The notes beneath the pieces were generated by a model. That model ran no database searches and was not told the origin of the DNA. It saw only the letters and a program-made list of their open reading frames with translations. This document shows positions 44,021 to 53,358 of a stretch of DNA of 64,000 nt, piece by piece. Both the position numbers and the translations under genes were made by a program. The stretch comes from JAJRRS01 sp965230275 (GTDB lineage Bacteria; Planctomycetota; Phycisphaerae; Phycisphaerales; Phycisphaeraceae): contig CBDDKO010000002.1 in assembly GCA_965230275.1 (NCBI GenBank), forward strand, positions 2,046,001 through 2,110,000, given 5' to 3'. Within the stretch, counting starts at the first letter, position 1. Each line of letters begins with the position of its first letter.

Positions 44021-46417
44021 ATGAAACGTGTGACAGAGCAGTATGACGTGGTCGTGTGTGGCGGCGGCCTGGCGGGTTTCTGCGCCGCTGTGGCCGCGGC
44101 GCGGGCCGGGGCAAAGACGTGTCTGGTGCAGAACCGACCGGTGTTCGGCGGTAACAGCTCGTCGGAGGTCGGCGTGACGCCCCACGGGTCCGCGGCGTTC
44201 CATGCTTATTCTCGAGAAACGGGGATCATCTCCGAATTGTTGATCGAGGAACGCAGCCGCAACCACGCCGAGATCTACGAGAACGGCTGGACCAACAGCG
44301 TCTGGGACATGGTGATGCTCGACATGGCCGTGTCTACGGACAACCTGACGATCCACATGAATACGGACGTGACCGGGGTGCTGATGTCCGGCGCGGATGA
44401 GCCGTGCACAGACACAGGCGCGGCCGGGGACGCCGGGCTGGAGCTGGGCTACTACCACCGACCGTCACTGAATGAGAAGCCGGCGGAGATCAAGGCGGTC
44501 ATCGCCAACCAGCAGAACGCCGAGCTGGAGCTGACGCTCGAGGGCAAGGTCTTCATCGACTGCACGGGCGACGGCCTGGTCGCCGACCGAGCCGGTTGTG
44601 AATGGCGCATGGGCACCGAGAGCAAAGACGAGTTCAACGAACCGCACGCGCCGGATAAAGCAAGCACAGACACGATGGGCAACTCCATCCACTTCCGTAC
44701 CCGCAACCTCGGCAAGCCCTGCCCGTACAAGGCCCCGGACTGGGCGGTCAGGCACGACGACGCCAGCTACTTCTACGAGCAGGGTCGGGCTCCGAAAGAC
44801 GAGCGCGGCGGGTTCTGGTGGCTTGAGATCGGTGTGCCCCACCACACGATCCACGACAACGAAACCATCCGACACGAGCTGACCCGCCACGCGCTGGGCG
44901 TCTGGGACTGGATGAAGAACCGGGACCCGATCATGAAAGAGCGTGCGAAGAACTACGCGCTCGACTGGATCGGTCAGGTGCCCGGCAAGCGCGAGAGCCG
45001 GCGGATCATCGGCCAATACTTCATCACCGAACACGACATCCAGGAACGCACGGTCTTCGAGGACGAGATCGCCTTCGGCGGCTGGTTTGTCGATTTGCAC
45101 ACCCCCGGCGGGCTGCTCGCGGCAACCAGTGAGCCGGCGTCGGCCGAGAACTACGCCGAGGCTTCGGATTACGCGGTCAAGAGCTACTGCGGGCCGTACG
45201 GTATCCCGCTGCGCACCTGCATCGCCAAGGACGTGACGAACCTGATGATGGCCGGGCGCAACATCAGCGCCACCCACGCGGCGCTGGGCACGATCCGTGT
45301 CATGGCGACCACCGCCCTGCTGGGCGAGGCCTGCGGCATCGCGGCGGCGTACAGCCTTGAGCACAACCTCGCGCTGGATCAGCTGTCCACCGGCAAGCCC
45401 ATCAGCGACATCAAGCAAGCCCTGATGCGCGATGGCTGTTTCTTGCCGAACTTTATCAATGAAGACGGCCGGGACCTGGCCCGAACCGCGAGCGCCACGG
45501 CGAGCAGCTCGTCTAAACTCAACGGTGCCGGCCCGGACGACAACGGTAACCACGACGGGCTGGCGATCTGGAAGGACCAGCCGCAGTACGAGGCCCAGAC
45601 GATGGATTGCCGGAAGGGCCAGCTTGTGGCGGTCGGCCCGGAAGGGATCGATAAGCTCTCGATCTGCATGAGCAATGACGACGCGGACGAACAGCCCGTC
45701 GAGGTCAAGCTGTACGCGGTGGACCATATCTGGGACTACCGCGTCGAGGCCGGCGAACCGATCGCTCAGGGCACGCTTTCAGCACCCTCCGGCGAGAAGC
45801 AATGGGTCGATTGGCAGGTCGACTTCAAGCCATACACCTCGTGGCGGCCCGGGCGCTACCTACGGCTGGACGTGATGCCCAACAAGCATGTTCACTGGCA
45901 CGTCGCCGGCCGGGTCGAGCCCGGGCAGGTGGGCGTCTACCAGATAGGGCCGAACAAGATGCGGCGCTTCGGCAACGGGCACATGCTATCGATCAGGGTC
46001 AGCCCCGAACAGTCGGCCTACGGCCCGGAACAGGTGCTCACCGGTGTGACCCGGCCGCATCAACAGACCAACCTCTGGCGGTCCGATCCCAAGCAGCCGC
46101 TGCCGCAGTGGATCGAACTGGCCTGGGACAAGGCGCAGGCAATCCGCGAGGTCCGGCTGACGTTCCCCGGCCACCTCCTGCGTGAGTACCACGCCTATAG
46201 CCCCTTCTACCTCGACCCCCAGTGCCCGGCGGATTACACCGTCGAAGCCATGGTGGACGGAAACTGGCAGGTCATCACCCAGATTCAAGACAATTACCAA
46301 CGCCACCGCATCCACACGTTGGACCAGCCCGTCGACACTGACCGACTACGTGTCGTGGTGACACGCACCAATGGTGATCCCTCGGCGGAGGTCTACGAGG
46401 TCCGCTGCTACGGTTAG
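44021..46417 (+). CDS. FAD-dependent oxidoreductase with C-terminal beta domains
   Basis: A 798-residue protein. The dinucleotide-binding motif V-V-V-C-G-G-G-L-A-G-F-C-A-A-V-A-A-A-R-A-G-A is at residues 10-31, followed by F-G-G-N-S-S-S-E-V-G, the FAD_oxidored family form. The FAD domain ends near residue 465 (V-M-A-T-T-A-L-L-G-E-A-C-G-I-A-A-A-Y-S). The last 330 residues are beta-rich with a discoidin-like W-I-E-L-A-W-D-K-A-Q-A-I-R-E-V near 700. No signal peptide is visible, which is odd for a protein with carbohydrate-binding-type domains. Neighbours suggest a role in sugar oxidation. Confidence 0.82.
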   Translation: MKRVTEQYDVVVCGGGLAGFCAAVAAARAGAKTCLVQNRPVFGGNSSSEVGVTPHGSAAFHAYSRETGIISELLIEERSRNHAEIYENGWTNSVWDMVMLDMAVSTDNLTIHMNTDVTGVLMSGADEPCTDTGAAGDAGLELGYYHRPSLNEKPAEIKAVIANQQNAELELTLEGKVFIDCTGDGLVADRAGCEWRMGTESKDEFNEPHAPDKASTDTMGNSIHFRTRNLGKPCPYKAPDWAVRHDDASYFYEQGRAPKDERGGFWWLEIGVPHHTIHDNETIRHELTRHALGVWDWMKNRDPIMKERAKNYALDWIGQVPGKRESRRIIGQYFITEHDIQERTVFEDEIAFGGWFVDLHTPGGLLAATSEPASAENYAEASDYAVKSYCGPYGIPLRTCIAKDVTNLMMAGRNISATHAALGTIRVMATTALLGEACGIAAAYSLEHNLALDQLSTGKPISDIKQALMRDGCFLPNFINEDGRDLARTASATASSSSKLNGAGPDDNGNHDGLAIWKDQPQYEAQTMDCRKGQLVAVGPEGIDKLSICMSNDDADEQPVEVKLYAVDHIWDYRVEAGEPIAQGTLSAPSGEKQWVDWQVDFKPYTSWRPGRYLRLDVMPNKHVHWHVAGRVEPGQVGVYQIGPNKMRRFGNGHMLSIRVSPEQSAYGPEQVLTGVTRPHQQTNLWRSDPKQPLPQWIELAWDKAQAIREVRLTFPGHLLREYHAYSPFYLDPQCPADYTVEAMVDGNWQVITQIQDNYQRHRIHTLDQPVDTDRLRVVVTRTNGDPSAEVYEVRCYG

Positions 46418-46478
46418 CGATCTCCGCTACACTGGGGGCTTGCTTGACCCCACTTCAGAACAATAGAAGGACGCACGA

Positions 46479-48335
46479 ATGACAGGCACGCTACTCGCCG
46501 CCGTCACCGAGGGCCAACAGCCCCAACTCGGTTCCCTGGACCTCTGGATCATCGGCGTGTACCTGATCTTGCTGCTTGTAATGGGCGGCATGCTCGGCAA
46601 GCTCATCAAGAACTCCGAGGACATGTTCGCCGCGGGCGGCAAGAGCCCGTGGTGGCTGTCGGGCATCAGCGCCTACATGACGATGTTCAGCTCGGGCACG
46701 TTCGTGGTCTGGGGCGGGATCGCCTACAAAGGCGGCATGGCCGCGGTCAGCATCTGCCTGACGCTGGGCATCAGTGCGCTGCTGGTCGGCATGTTCTGGG
46801 CAAGCAAGTGGAAAGCGACCGGCGCGACATCGGCGGCGCAGTACATCCAACTCCGCTACGGTCAGGTCGCCGTGCAGGTCTACACCTGGCTGGGCATTGT
46901 TGTCCGCCTGATCGGGTCGGGCGTCGCGCTGTACTCGATCGCCATCATGATCTGTGCCGTGGTCCCAATCGCCCCGCCGGAAGAAGGATCGAACTGGGCA
47001 TGGATGATTTCGCTACTTCGTGACGAGGTGGCCGGTACGCTGGACTACAAGGTAGCGATCATCGCGATCGGCTTGGTCGTCGTCGTCATCTCCGGGAACC
47101 TGTGGGCCGTGCTCGTCACCGACACGCTCCAGTTCATCGTCCTGACCGCGTCGGTCATCATCGTCGTCCCGCTGCTGCTCGGCCACGAAGCCGTCGGCGG
47201 GCTCGGCGGGTTTATCGAAGCCGCCAAGAACACGCCCGCGGTGTACGACCACGGCGGCGAGTTGCTGGTCGCAGAGGGCAAGAACCTATTAAGCCCGACC
47301 TCCGGCAAGTTCACATGGCTGTTCCTGGCCGGCTGGATCATCATCCACATGTTCAAGATCGGCGGGGAGTGGGCGTTCGTGCAGCGTTTCCTCTGCGTGC
47401 CATCCAAGAAGGACGCCGCCAAGGTCGGGTTCATCTTCGGCATCCTCTACCTGATCAGCCCGATGATCTGGATGCTGCCCCCGATGATCTACCGCATCAT
47501 GCAGCCGATCCCGGAAGGCATGCCGCCGGACCAGGTGAAGCTGCTGGCCGAGCAGGCTTACATCTTTGCATGCGAAGCCGTGCTGCCCGCGGGCCTGATC
47601 GGGCTGATGATCGCGGCGATGTTCTCTGCGACCGTGAGCATGGTCGACTCGGAAATCAACGTCTACGCCGGTGCCGTGACACGCGACATCTACGGCCGGC
47701 TGTTCCACAAACTCGATGACGAGAAGCACCTGGTCTTCGTCGGCCGGATCCTGACCGTCTTCATGGGCGCGGGTGTGATGACGGTGGCGATCGCCGTACC
47801 CAATATGGGCGGCGCTCAAAGCATCATCCTCTCGATCACCGGTTTGTTTGTCGGGCCGATGGTCCTGCCGACGATCTGGGGCTTGTTCTCCAAGAAGGTC
47901 GGGCTGGATGCTGTGTTTGTGACCGCGGTGATCGGAGCAGGCATCTCGGCGCTGTACAAGTATGTCTTGCTGGGGAATGACTGGATCTCGTTGCATTCCC
48001 GCGAAGCAGAGGTGATCGTCGGCATCATCCCGCCGTTGCTGACGCTGATGGCGCTGGAGTTTATCCCGCGCGGCGATCACCGATCCTGGCCGAAGGTCCT
48101 GAAGCTGCGGGACGACCACCACCAGGCCGAGACGGCGATCTCTTCAGATGTGCCGCGTCTGATCGTCGGCTGGTCGTTGTTGGCGCTGGCGTTCGTCTTC
48201 CTGCTGATCATCACGCTGCAGGATCAGCACCGGATGCTGATCGGTGGCGCGACCGCCGTCCTGATCGTGATGGCCGGGCTGACGTTCCTGCCGTCGCTCA
48301 TGAAGTCGGCAGACGAGAGCGCGTCGTCAGAATAA
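46479..48335 (+). CDS. Sodium:solute symporter (SSS family)
   Basis: A 618-residue membrane protein with about 13-15 spans. It begins with a periplasmic stretch and then L-W-I-I-G-V-Y-L-I-L-L-L-V-M-G-G, and has F-A-A-G-G-K-S-P-W-W-L-S-G-I-S-A-Y-M-T-M-F-S-S-G-T-F as the family's first conserved motif. M-F-S-A-T-V-S-M-V-D-S-E-I-N lies in the later sodium-site region. AGAAGGA precedes the ATG. It sits among glycosidase and sulfatase genes and so probably takes up their products. Confidence 0.9.
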   Translation: MTGTLLAAVTEGQQPQLGSLDLWIIGVYLILLLVMGGMLGKLIKNSEDMFAAGGKSPWWLSGISAYMTMFSSGTFVVWGGIAYKGGMAAVSICLTLGISALLVGMFWASKWKATGATSAAQYIQLRYGQVAVQVYTWLGIVVRLIGSGVALYSIAIMICAVVPIAPPEEGSNWAWMISLLRDEVAGTLDYKVAIIAIGLVVVVISGNLWAVLVTDTLQFIVLTASVIIVVPLLLGHEAVGGLGGFIEAAKNTPAVYDHGGELLVAEGKNLLSPTSGKFTWLFLAGWIIIHMFKIGGEWAFVQRFLCVPSKKDAAKVGFIFGILYLISPMIWMLPPMIYRIMQPIPEGMPPDQVKLLAEQAYIFACEAVLPAGLIGLMIAAMFSATVSMVDSEINVYAGAVTRDIYGRLFHKLDDEKHLVFVGRILTVFMGAGVMTVAIAVPNMGGAQSIILSITGLFVGPMVLPTIWGLFSKKVGLDAVFVTAVIGAGISALYKYVLLGNDWISLHSREAEVIVGIIPPLLTLMALEFIPRGDHRSWPKVLKLRDDHHQAETAISSDVPRLIVGWSLLALAFVFLLIITLQDQHRMLIGGATAVLIVMAGLTFLPSLMKSADESASSE

Positions 48336-48373
48336 CCGCTTGGTCGTTGTGACATCTGAATTGTGAGGTAAGC

Positions 48374-49357
48374 ATGTCACGTATCGCATGTGGATGGTTG
48401 TTGTGCACGTTGATTGCAAGCATGTCTCTGTTGGCACAGGCGACAGAACCGACGCGCAGCACCACCGATACCGCACAGCGGCAGACGCCGGCCGAGCAGC
48501 TCGGGACGACAAAGCAGGCCGAGACGAAGCGCGTGACCAAGAAGGGTTACGCCCTGACGATGAGCGCGAAGAAGTCGCCGTCGCCGGAAAAAAGGCTGGC
48601 GATGATCGAGGCGCTCAATGCGTCGTGGTTCTACACCTGGGGCGCGAACATCCCGATGGACCTGGATGAGCTGCCGGAGGATATGCAGTTCGTGCCGATG
48701 ACCTGGGGCAAGTGGTCGGTGCGGGAGCCGGAGAAGCTGATCGCGCGTCTCAAGGCCCAGGCCGAGGCCGGCCACATCGACACGCTGCTGGGATTCAACG
48801 AGCCTGATAGAAAGACTCAGTCAAACATCACGGTTGAAAAAGCGCTTGAGCTTTGGCCCGTGCTTGAAAAGACCGGGCTTCGGCTTGGGAGCCCCGCCTG
48901 CACACACCCGGACGACCCGTGGATGCAAGAGTTCATGCGCGAGGTCGAGAAGCGCGGTCTGCGTGTGGACTTCATTACCGTGCATTCCTACGCGGGGCCA
49001 AACGCCAACGCGTTCATGAAGAAGATGGAAAAGATCCACAAGATGTACAACCGCCCGATCTGGATCACCGAACTAGGCGTCGGCGACTGGAAGGCCAAGA
49101 GCGTACAGGAGAACAAGCACAAGCCGGAGAAAGTCTACAAGTTCATGGCCGAACTGCTGCCTCGGCTGGACCGCACGCCGTACATCGAGCGCTACTGCTG
49201 GTTCTGTGCCAGCCCGAAGAGCGCCGCGCTGGGCACCTCCGCCCTGTTTGACGAAAACTACAACCTGACCCGGCTCGGCAAGCTCTACGCTTCGCACAAA
49301 GCCGCACCGGCGCCGATGCCTGAGAAGGTCACACCGAAAAAGAGGGTTGATCGATGA
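48374..49357 (+). CDS. GH128-like secreted glycosidase (Glyco_hydro_cc)
   Basis: A 327-residue protein with a signal peptide (W-L-L-C-T-L-I-A-S-M-S-L-L-A-Q-A). The Glyco_hydro_cc barrel shows S-W-F-Y-T-W-G-A-N, F-V-P-M-T-W-G, L-L-G-F-N-E-P-D (acid/base candidate Glu143), V-H-S-Y-A-G-P and W-I-T-E-L-G-V (nucleophile candidate Glu233). GH128 members cleave beta-1,3-glucans. A GAGGTAAGC precedes the ATG. The stop overlaps the next sulfatase start by ATGA. Confidence 0.85.
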   Translation: MSRIACGWLLCTLIASMSLLAQATEPTRSTTDTAQRQTPAEQLGTTKQAETKRVTKKGYALTMSAKKSPSPEKRLAMIEALNASWFYTWGANIPMDLDELPEDMQFVPMTWGKWSVREPEKLIARLKAQAEAGHIDTLLGFNEPDRKTQSNITVEKALELWPVLEKTGLRLGSPACTHPDDPWMQEFMREVEKRGLRVDFITVHSYAGPNANAFMKKMEKIHKMYNRPIWITELGVGDWKAKSVQENKHKPEKVYKFMAELLPRLDRTPYIERYCWFCASPKSAALGTSALFDENYNLTRLGKLYASHKAAPAPMPEKVTPKKRVDR

Positions 49358-50763
49358 TCAAGCTGCTGACAAACACCGTCTTATTTACCTGTTTACTTCT
49401 CCTGCCTGCAACAACAGCCTGCGCAGAACAGCAGCCACACATCCTCTTCATCTTCTCGGATGACCATACCTACCGAGACATCGGCGCGTATGGCAATGAG
49501 GACGTCCACACGCCGAACCTCGATAAGCTGGCCGCCGAGGGCATGCGCTTCGAGCGCGCCTTCGCCGCCTCGGCGCTGTGCACGCCGACCCGTCTGGCGA
49601 TCGCTTCGGCGCAGTGGCCACACGGTTTCGAGCCCTACGCCAAGGAATATAAAAACCACTTCGTCGGCGAGATGAAGTCGCGGGGCTACCACACCGTCTC
49701 CGTCGCCAAGACGTTCCCGGGCGAGTTCGATGAGAAGATCCGGGACAATAAAACATCCGCTAAAAACGCGGTGAAGTTCATCCAGGACTATCAGCAGGAC
49801 AAGCCGCTGTTCATGGTCTTCGGCGCCGAGGGCACGCACCTGGAATGGCCGCAGGACGAGGCCGACCGCTATGACGCTGACACGTTCACGGTCCAGGACA
49901 ACCTGCTGGATACCCCCGAAACACGCGCCCGGCTCAAGGCCTACTACAGCTCCGTGACCTGTGTGGACAACCAGGTCGGTGAACTACTCGACGCGATCGA
50001 AGAAAAGGGTTGGGCCGAGAACACCATCGTTATCTATAGCTCCGATCAGGGCGCGAGCATGCCGTTCGGTAAGTGGTGTTTGTATGAAGACGGCATCCGT
50101 GTGCCGATGATCGTGAAGTACCCCGGCGTGACGGAGCCCGGCTCGAGCACCTCGGCGATGATCAGCCAGATCGACTTCGCGCCGACCATGCTCGAGATCG
50201 CATCGGCAGGCAAGCCGGTCCAAACAGAAGATGTTGAGGGCCGTAGCTTCCTGTCGGTCATCACCGGCGAAAGCGATGAGCACCGTGACGTGATTTACGC
50301 CTCACACCGCGGCGACCACGGGCGCGGCAAGAACCCCAACGTCGACGCCATGCCCACGCAACACCACAACCGCAACCCGGCCATTGCGATCCGCACGGCC
50401 GACCACAAGCTGATCATCAACACACGTCCCGACGTCCCGTTTGGCATCCGCCTCAACGGCTACTGCAACGCGAACCCGGACCTCACGCCTGACCGGCAGG
50501 TTACCGACTACTGGCGTGCGTGGGAGAAGCTGGAAGCCAGCGACGAGACCGCCGCGAAGGTCGTGCAGCATTACCTCTTCCGCGCACCGGTCGAGTTATA
50601 CGACCTGAACACGGACCCATGGGAGATGCTTAACTTCGCAACGTCGGACTATATGAAGCCGGTCCGTGAAGACCTGCACACCAGGCTGCTTGATTGGCAA
50701 GCAAAGTTCCAGGTCAAGATGCCGGATTACGGGCCGAAGAAGGAAGAGGAACGGCGGCGGTAA
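49354..50763 (+). CDS. Sulfatase (type I, variant maturation motif)
   Basis: A 469-residue secreted sulfatase (leader T-V-L-F-T-C-L-L-L-L-P-A-T-T-A-C-A). Metal Asp36-Asp37 lie in F-S-D-D-H-T-Y. The formylglycine motif is S-A-L-C-T-P-T-R with Cys76; threonine replaces the usual serine but the core C-x-P-x-R is intact. Y-S-S-D-Q-G-A-S-M-P-F-G gives the second metal-binding set, and the usual G-K-W-H is replaced by V-A-K-T-F-P. It is the last gene of the plus-strand run and faces a strong hairpin. Confidence 0.9.
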   Translation: MIKLLTNTVLFTCLLLLPATTACAEQQPHILFIFSDDHTYRDIGAYGNEDVHTPNLDKLAAEGMRFERAFAASALCTPTRLAIASAQWPHGFEPYAKEYKNHFVGEMKSRGYHTVSVAKTFPGEFDEKIRDNKTSAKNAVKFIQDYQQDKPLFMVFGAEGTHLEWPQDEADRYDADTFTVQDNLLDTPETRARLKAYYSSVTCVDNQVGELLDAIEEKGWAENTIVIYSSDQGASMPFGKWCLYEDGIRVPMIVKYPGVTEPGSSTSAMISQIDFAPTMLEIASAGKPVQTEDVEGRSFLSVITGESDEHRDVIYASHRGDHGRGKNPNVDAMPTQHHNRNPAIAIRTADHKLIINTRPDVPFGIRLNGYCNANPDLTPDRQVTDYWRAWEKLEASDETAAKVVQHYLFRAPVELYDLNTDPWEMLNFATSDYMKPVREDLHTRLLDWQAKFQVKMPDYGPKKEEERRR

Positions 50764-50785
50764 TACGAGAGTGTTTTGCGGTAAC

Positions 50786-50829
50786 GTTTAGCGGGCCGCT
50801 TCGCGGCGATCTGCGATCGCCCGCTAAAC
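50786..50829. terminator. Strong hairpin between convergent genes
   Basis: GTTTAGCGGGC (50786-50796) pairs perfectly with GCCCGCTAAAC (50819-50829); the loop itself contains a small GCTTCGC hairpin. It lies between the ends of the genes at 49354-50763 and 50871-53291. It has no clean T-tract on either side, so it may be a termination/3'-end protection hairpin for both transcripts. Confidence 0.65.
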
Positions 50830-50870
50830 ACAATCACGCACTTCAGGTTAGCACCACGTAATAAACATTA

Positions 50871-53291
50871 TTACGGGCGGACGGCCTCGACCTCGCTGGC
50901 GAAGTAGCCGTGCCCGTAGCGGACGGTGACCTTCTGCCCGGCGGTTACCTGCAGCACACCATCGCCCGCTTCGGGCGTGTCGGCGTCCGAGGTGATTTTG
51001 GCGCGGTAGGTGTCACGCAGGTAGTCGGTCGCACGAAGACGGACCGTTTCGCGGTCGCCGCCCTCGCTGATCAGCTCGACGTCCGCCCACGCGCTGAAGA
51101 CCGGGGCCTTCATCTCGATGATCACGCTCGCCTCGTCCCACTTAAGCGTCGGGAACTCGATGCCCTGCTTCACCGCGCCGATCAGGCCCATGTTGAACGC
51201 GGCGTTGAATGCGGTCCAGCCTTCGGGGTGGCGGAAGCCACCGGACGGGTCGAACGGGTAATGTTCTGTCGCCGCCGACGAGCAGATCGCGCCGCGCACC
51301 GTGTAGAGGTGGGCGCAGACCGGGCGGTACTTGATCGGCCAGCCGCGCTCGACGCCCATGAAGTCCTGCGGGCCGCGCCAGGCGGTGTGCCGGCCAAGCG
51401 GGTTGCGTCCCCAGAGGTTGTCGAAGTGGGACACGGCCAGCGTGTTCAGCCGTTCGATGCGATCGCTGTCGCCGGGCGCATCGCCCAGGACCGACGCGAC
51501 CGACCACGCCAGGAACGGGAACCCGCCGACGTTGCCCGGCTCGTTCCAGGACGAACCGCCGCCGGTCATCCCCGGCATCTGGCGCGGCAGCGACCAGTGC
51601 TTGTCGTTGTACTTGCGGAAGTCCCAGAGGTTGTCCGACCGGCTGATCGCCACGTCGGCCCATTCGCGCAGGTAGTCTTCCAGCCCCTGCGGTGCGTACT
51701 CGGGGTACTCGGTGAGCAGTGTGACCAGGCCGCTGATCGTCTTGTGCTCGCTCATCCGCTGGCCCTTGGTGTTCAGCGGGTCGTTCAGATCAACCTCGTC
51801 AACCACCCACTTCGCCTGCGCGACCGCCGCGTCCATGAAACGCTGCGCATCATCGCGCCCCTCGCGCTTGGCGACCTCGTACATCATCAGGTTCGGCAGC
51901 ACGGTCCAGCCGGGTGGATACCGGCCTTTGAACGTACCGATCTTTGTCTGCACCTCAAACAGCCCCACCTCTTCCCACTTGTCGAAGGTGTAATCGCGGA
52001 TCGTTGTGTAGTAATCGTCTGTGAAGTACTCGTCGTAGTGCGGATAGCCGTAGAGGAAGAACGCGGGGATGCTGATTGTCTCGGGGTGGAGTTTATTCGC
52101 CGACCCGGCCCAGTCCTTGGAGATGGGGTCCAGATACCACCAGCTGACACCCCAGTGGATCAGCTGGATAATGTCGGGCACCCGGTCGCCGACCGGCGGA
52201 TCGATCTCGCTGTGCATCCGCGCGAGGATCTCCATCGCGTTTTCGCCGGCGCCGGAATCAAACTTGAAGTCCGGCGACAGTGCACGGGCCAGGTCGGCCT
52301 CGAAGTCCATCTCGATGTTGAGCTGGTTGAAGAAGGACGGGTTGGTGAGGTACAGGTTGACCAGCGAAGGCGTCGAGTAGCCATAGAACGGGCTGTCACG
52401 CCAGGGCGCACAGCCGTAAGCCCCGGGCCAGCTACCCGTGATCGAGCGCGTATCGACGAACATCCGAAGCGCCGGCTCCAGCGCTACACGCTCGAAGAGG
52501 AACGGCTGGATCATAAACGGGTCGGACGTGTTGGGTTTGAGGTCGCCGCCCTCGATGTGGACCACGTACTGCAGCCCGACGTCCGGCGGATCGAAGCTGC
52601 TGAAGTCGCCGATGTTGCCTTGAACCACGCCGGAGTACATCACACGGTTGTCGTTCTGGGGCGTGATGGTATAGGTCGTGCCGTCGGCTGACAACGGGGC
52701 CGTGAAACGTTTGGGCCATTGCGTGTTGAACCCGGACTGGTTCAGGAAGACCTGGTGCTGCTGCATATCGAAGACCGGATTAAAGCTCGGACGTTCGATC
52801 TGCACGAGCGTGCCCAGGTCGTCGGGGTCGTCATCCCAGAGTCGGACCTCGCGGATGCGGGCCTTATCCTGCACGCCGGGCTCTTCGACCATCAACCTGA
52901 CGCGGTTCGCACGTACCGGCCGAGTAAAGACCAGGCGGATCGCCAGCTGATCGTTATCGACGACCCGCCCGCCGGGGATATCGACCCACTTGCCGTTCAT
53001 CAGTGTCTGAAGTCGTAAGGTCTTTACCGGTGCTTCCTGCTGGTAGCCGCTGTAGACGTCGGCAGTGGTCAGCCGCTTCGGGCCGTCGAGCTCGATCGTC
53101 AGCGAGCAGTTCTTGCCCTCGCCGATCCAGCGTGAGCTGTCACTGATCACCCCGTCCACCGCGTTCGATGCGACGTTGCCGCCGGCATGTGAGCTGGCCT
53201 GGGCCGGGCGCTTCTGGGCGACGTTCTCGGCCAGGGCGTTGGTGCAAGTGCTCGCCAGGATGATGGCGCAGACGTATAGAAGGCTTTTCAT
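50871..53291 (-). CDS. Secreted GH9-like (alpha/alpha)6-barrel protein with discoidin domain
   Basis: An 806-residue protein with signal peptide. Residues about 22-150 are an F5/8-type C (discoidin) domain: A-S-S-H-A-G-G-N-V-A-S-N-A-V-D-G, R-I-R-E-V-R-L-W. Next is a cellulase-type Ig-like domain (H-Q-V-F-L-N-Q-S-G-F, near 178). Residues about 270-720 form a helical catalytic-type region with W-G-V-S-W-W-Y-L-D-P, G-Y-P-H-Y-D-E-Y-F and N-P-L-G-R-H-T-A-W-R-G-P. The order discoidin, Ig, alpha-barrel recalls GH9 but the catalytic residues were not placed, so the family is tentative. Confidence 0.65.
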   Translation of the reverse strand: MKSLLYVCAIILASTCTNALAENVAQKRPAQASSHAGGNVASNAVDGVISDSSRWIGEGKNCSLTIELDGPKRLTTADVYSGYQQEAPVKTLRLQTLMNGKWVDIPGGRVVDNDQLAIRLVFTRPVRANRVRLMVEEPGVQDKARIREVRLWDDDPDDLGTLVQIERPSFNPVFDMQQHQVFLNQSGFNTQWPKRFTAPLSADGTTYTITPQNDNRVMYSGVVQGNIGDFSSFDPPDVGLQYVVHIEGGDLKPNTSDPFMIQPFLFERVALEPALRMFVDTRSITGSWPGAYGCAPWRDSPFYGYSTPSLVNLYLTNPSFFNQLNIEMDFEADLARALSPDFKFDSGAGENAMEILARMHSEIDPPVGDRVPDIIQLIHWGVSWWYLDPISKDWAGSANKLHPETISIPAFFLYGYPHYDEYFTDDYYTTIRDYTFDKWEEVGLFEVQTKIGTFKGRYPPGWTVLPNLMMYEVAKREGRDDAQRFMDAAVAQAKWVVDEVDLNDPLNTKGQRMSEHKTISGLVTLLTEYPEYAPQGLEDYLREWADVAISRSDNLWDFRKYNDKHWSLPRQMPGMTGGGSSWNEPGNVGGFPFLAWSVASVLGDAPGDSDRIERLNTLAVSHFDNLWGRNPLGRHTAWRGPQDFMGVERGWPIKYRPVCAHLYTVRGAICSSAATEHYPFDPSGGFRHPEGWTAFNAAFNMGLIGAVKQGIEFPTLKWDEASVIIEMKAPVFSAWADVELISEGGDRETVRLRATDYLRDTYRAKITSDADTPEAGDGVLQVTAGQKVTVRYGHGYFASEVEAVRP

Positions 53292-53358
53292 GGTGAGGGG
53301 TCCTGATCAAGTGGCGTGGCCATATGTGATGGCTGTATATGTGTGTATCGGTGTTCGG

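Noticed and set aside
40552..45727. Long minus-strand open frames opposite the GH30-like, sulfatase and FAD oxidoreductase genes
   Set aside because: Composition is R/V/D/H-rich antisense translation without recognisable motifs, while the plus strand has clear domains.
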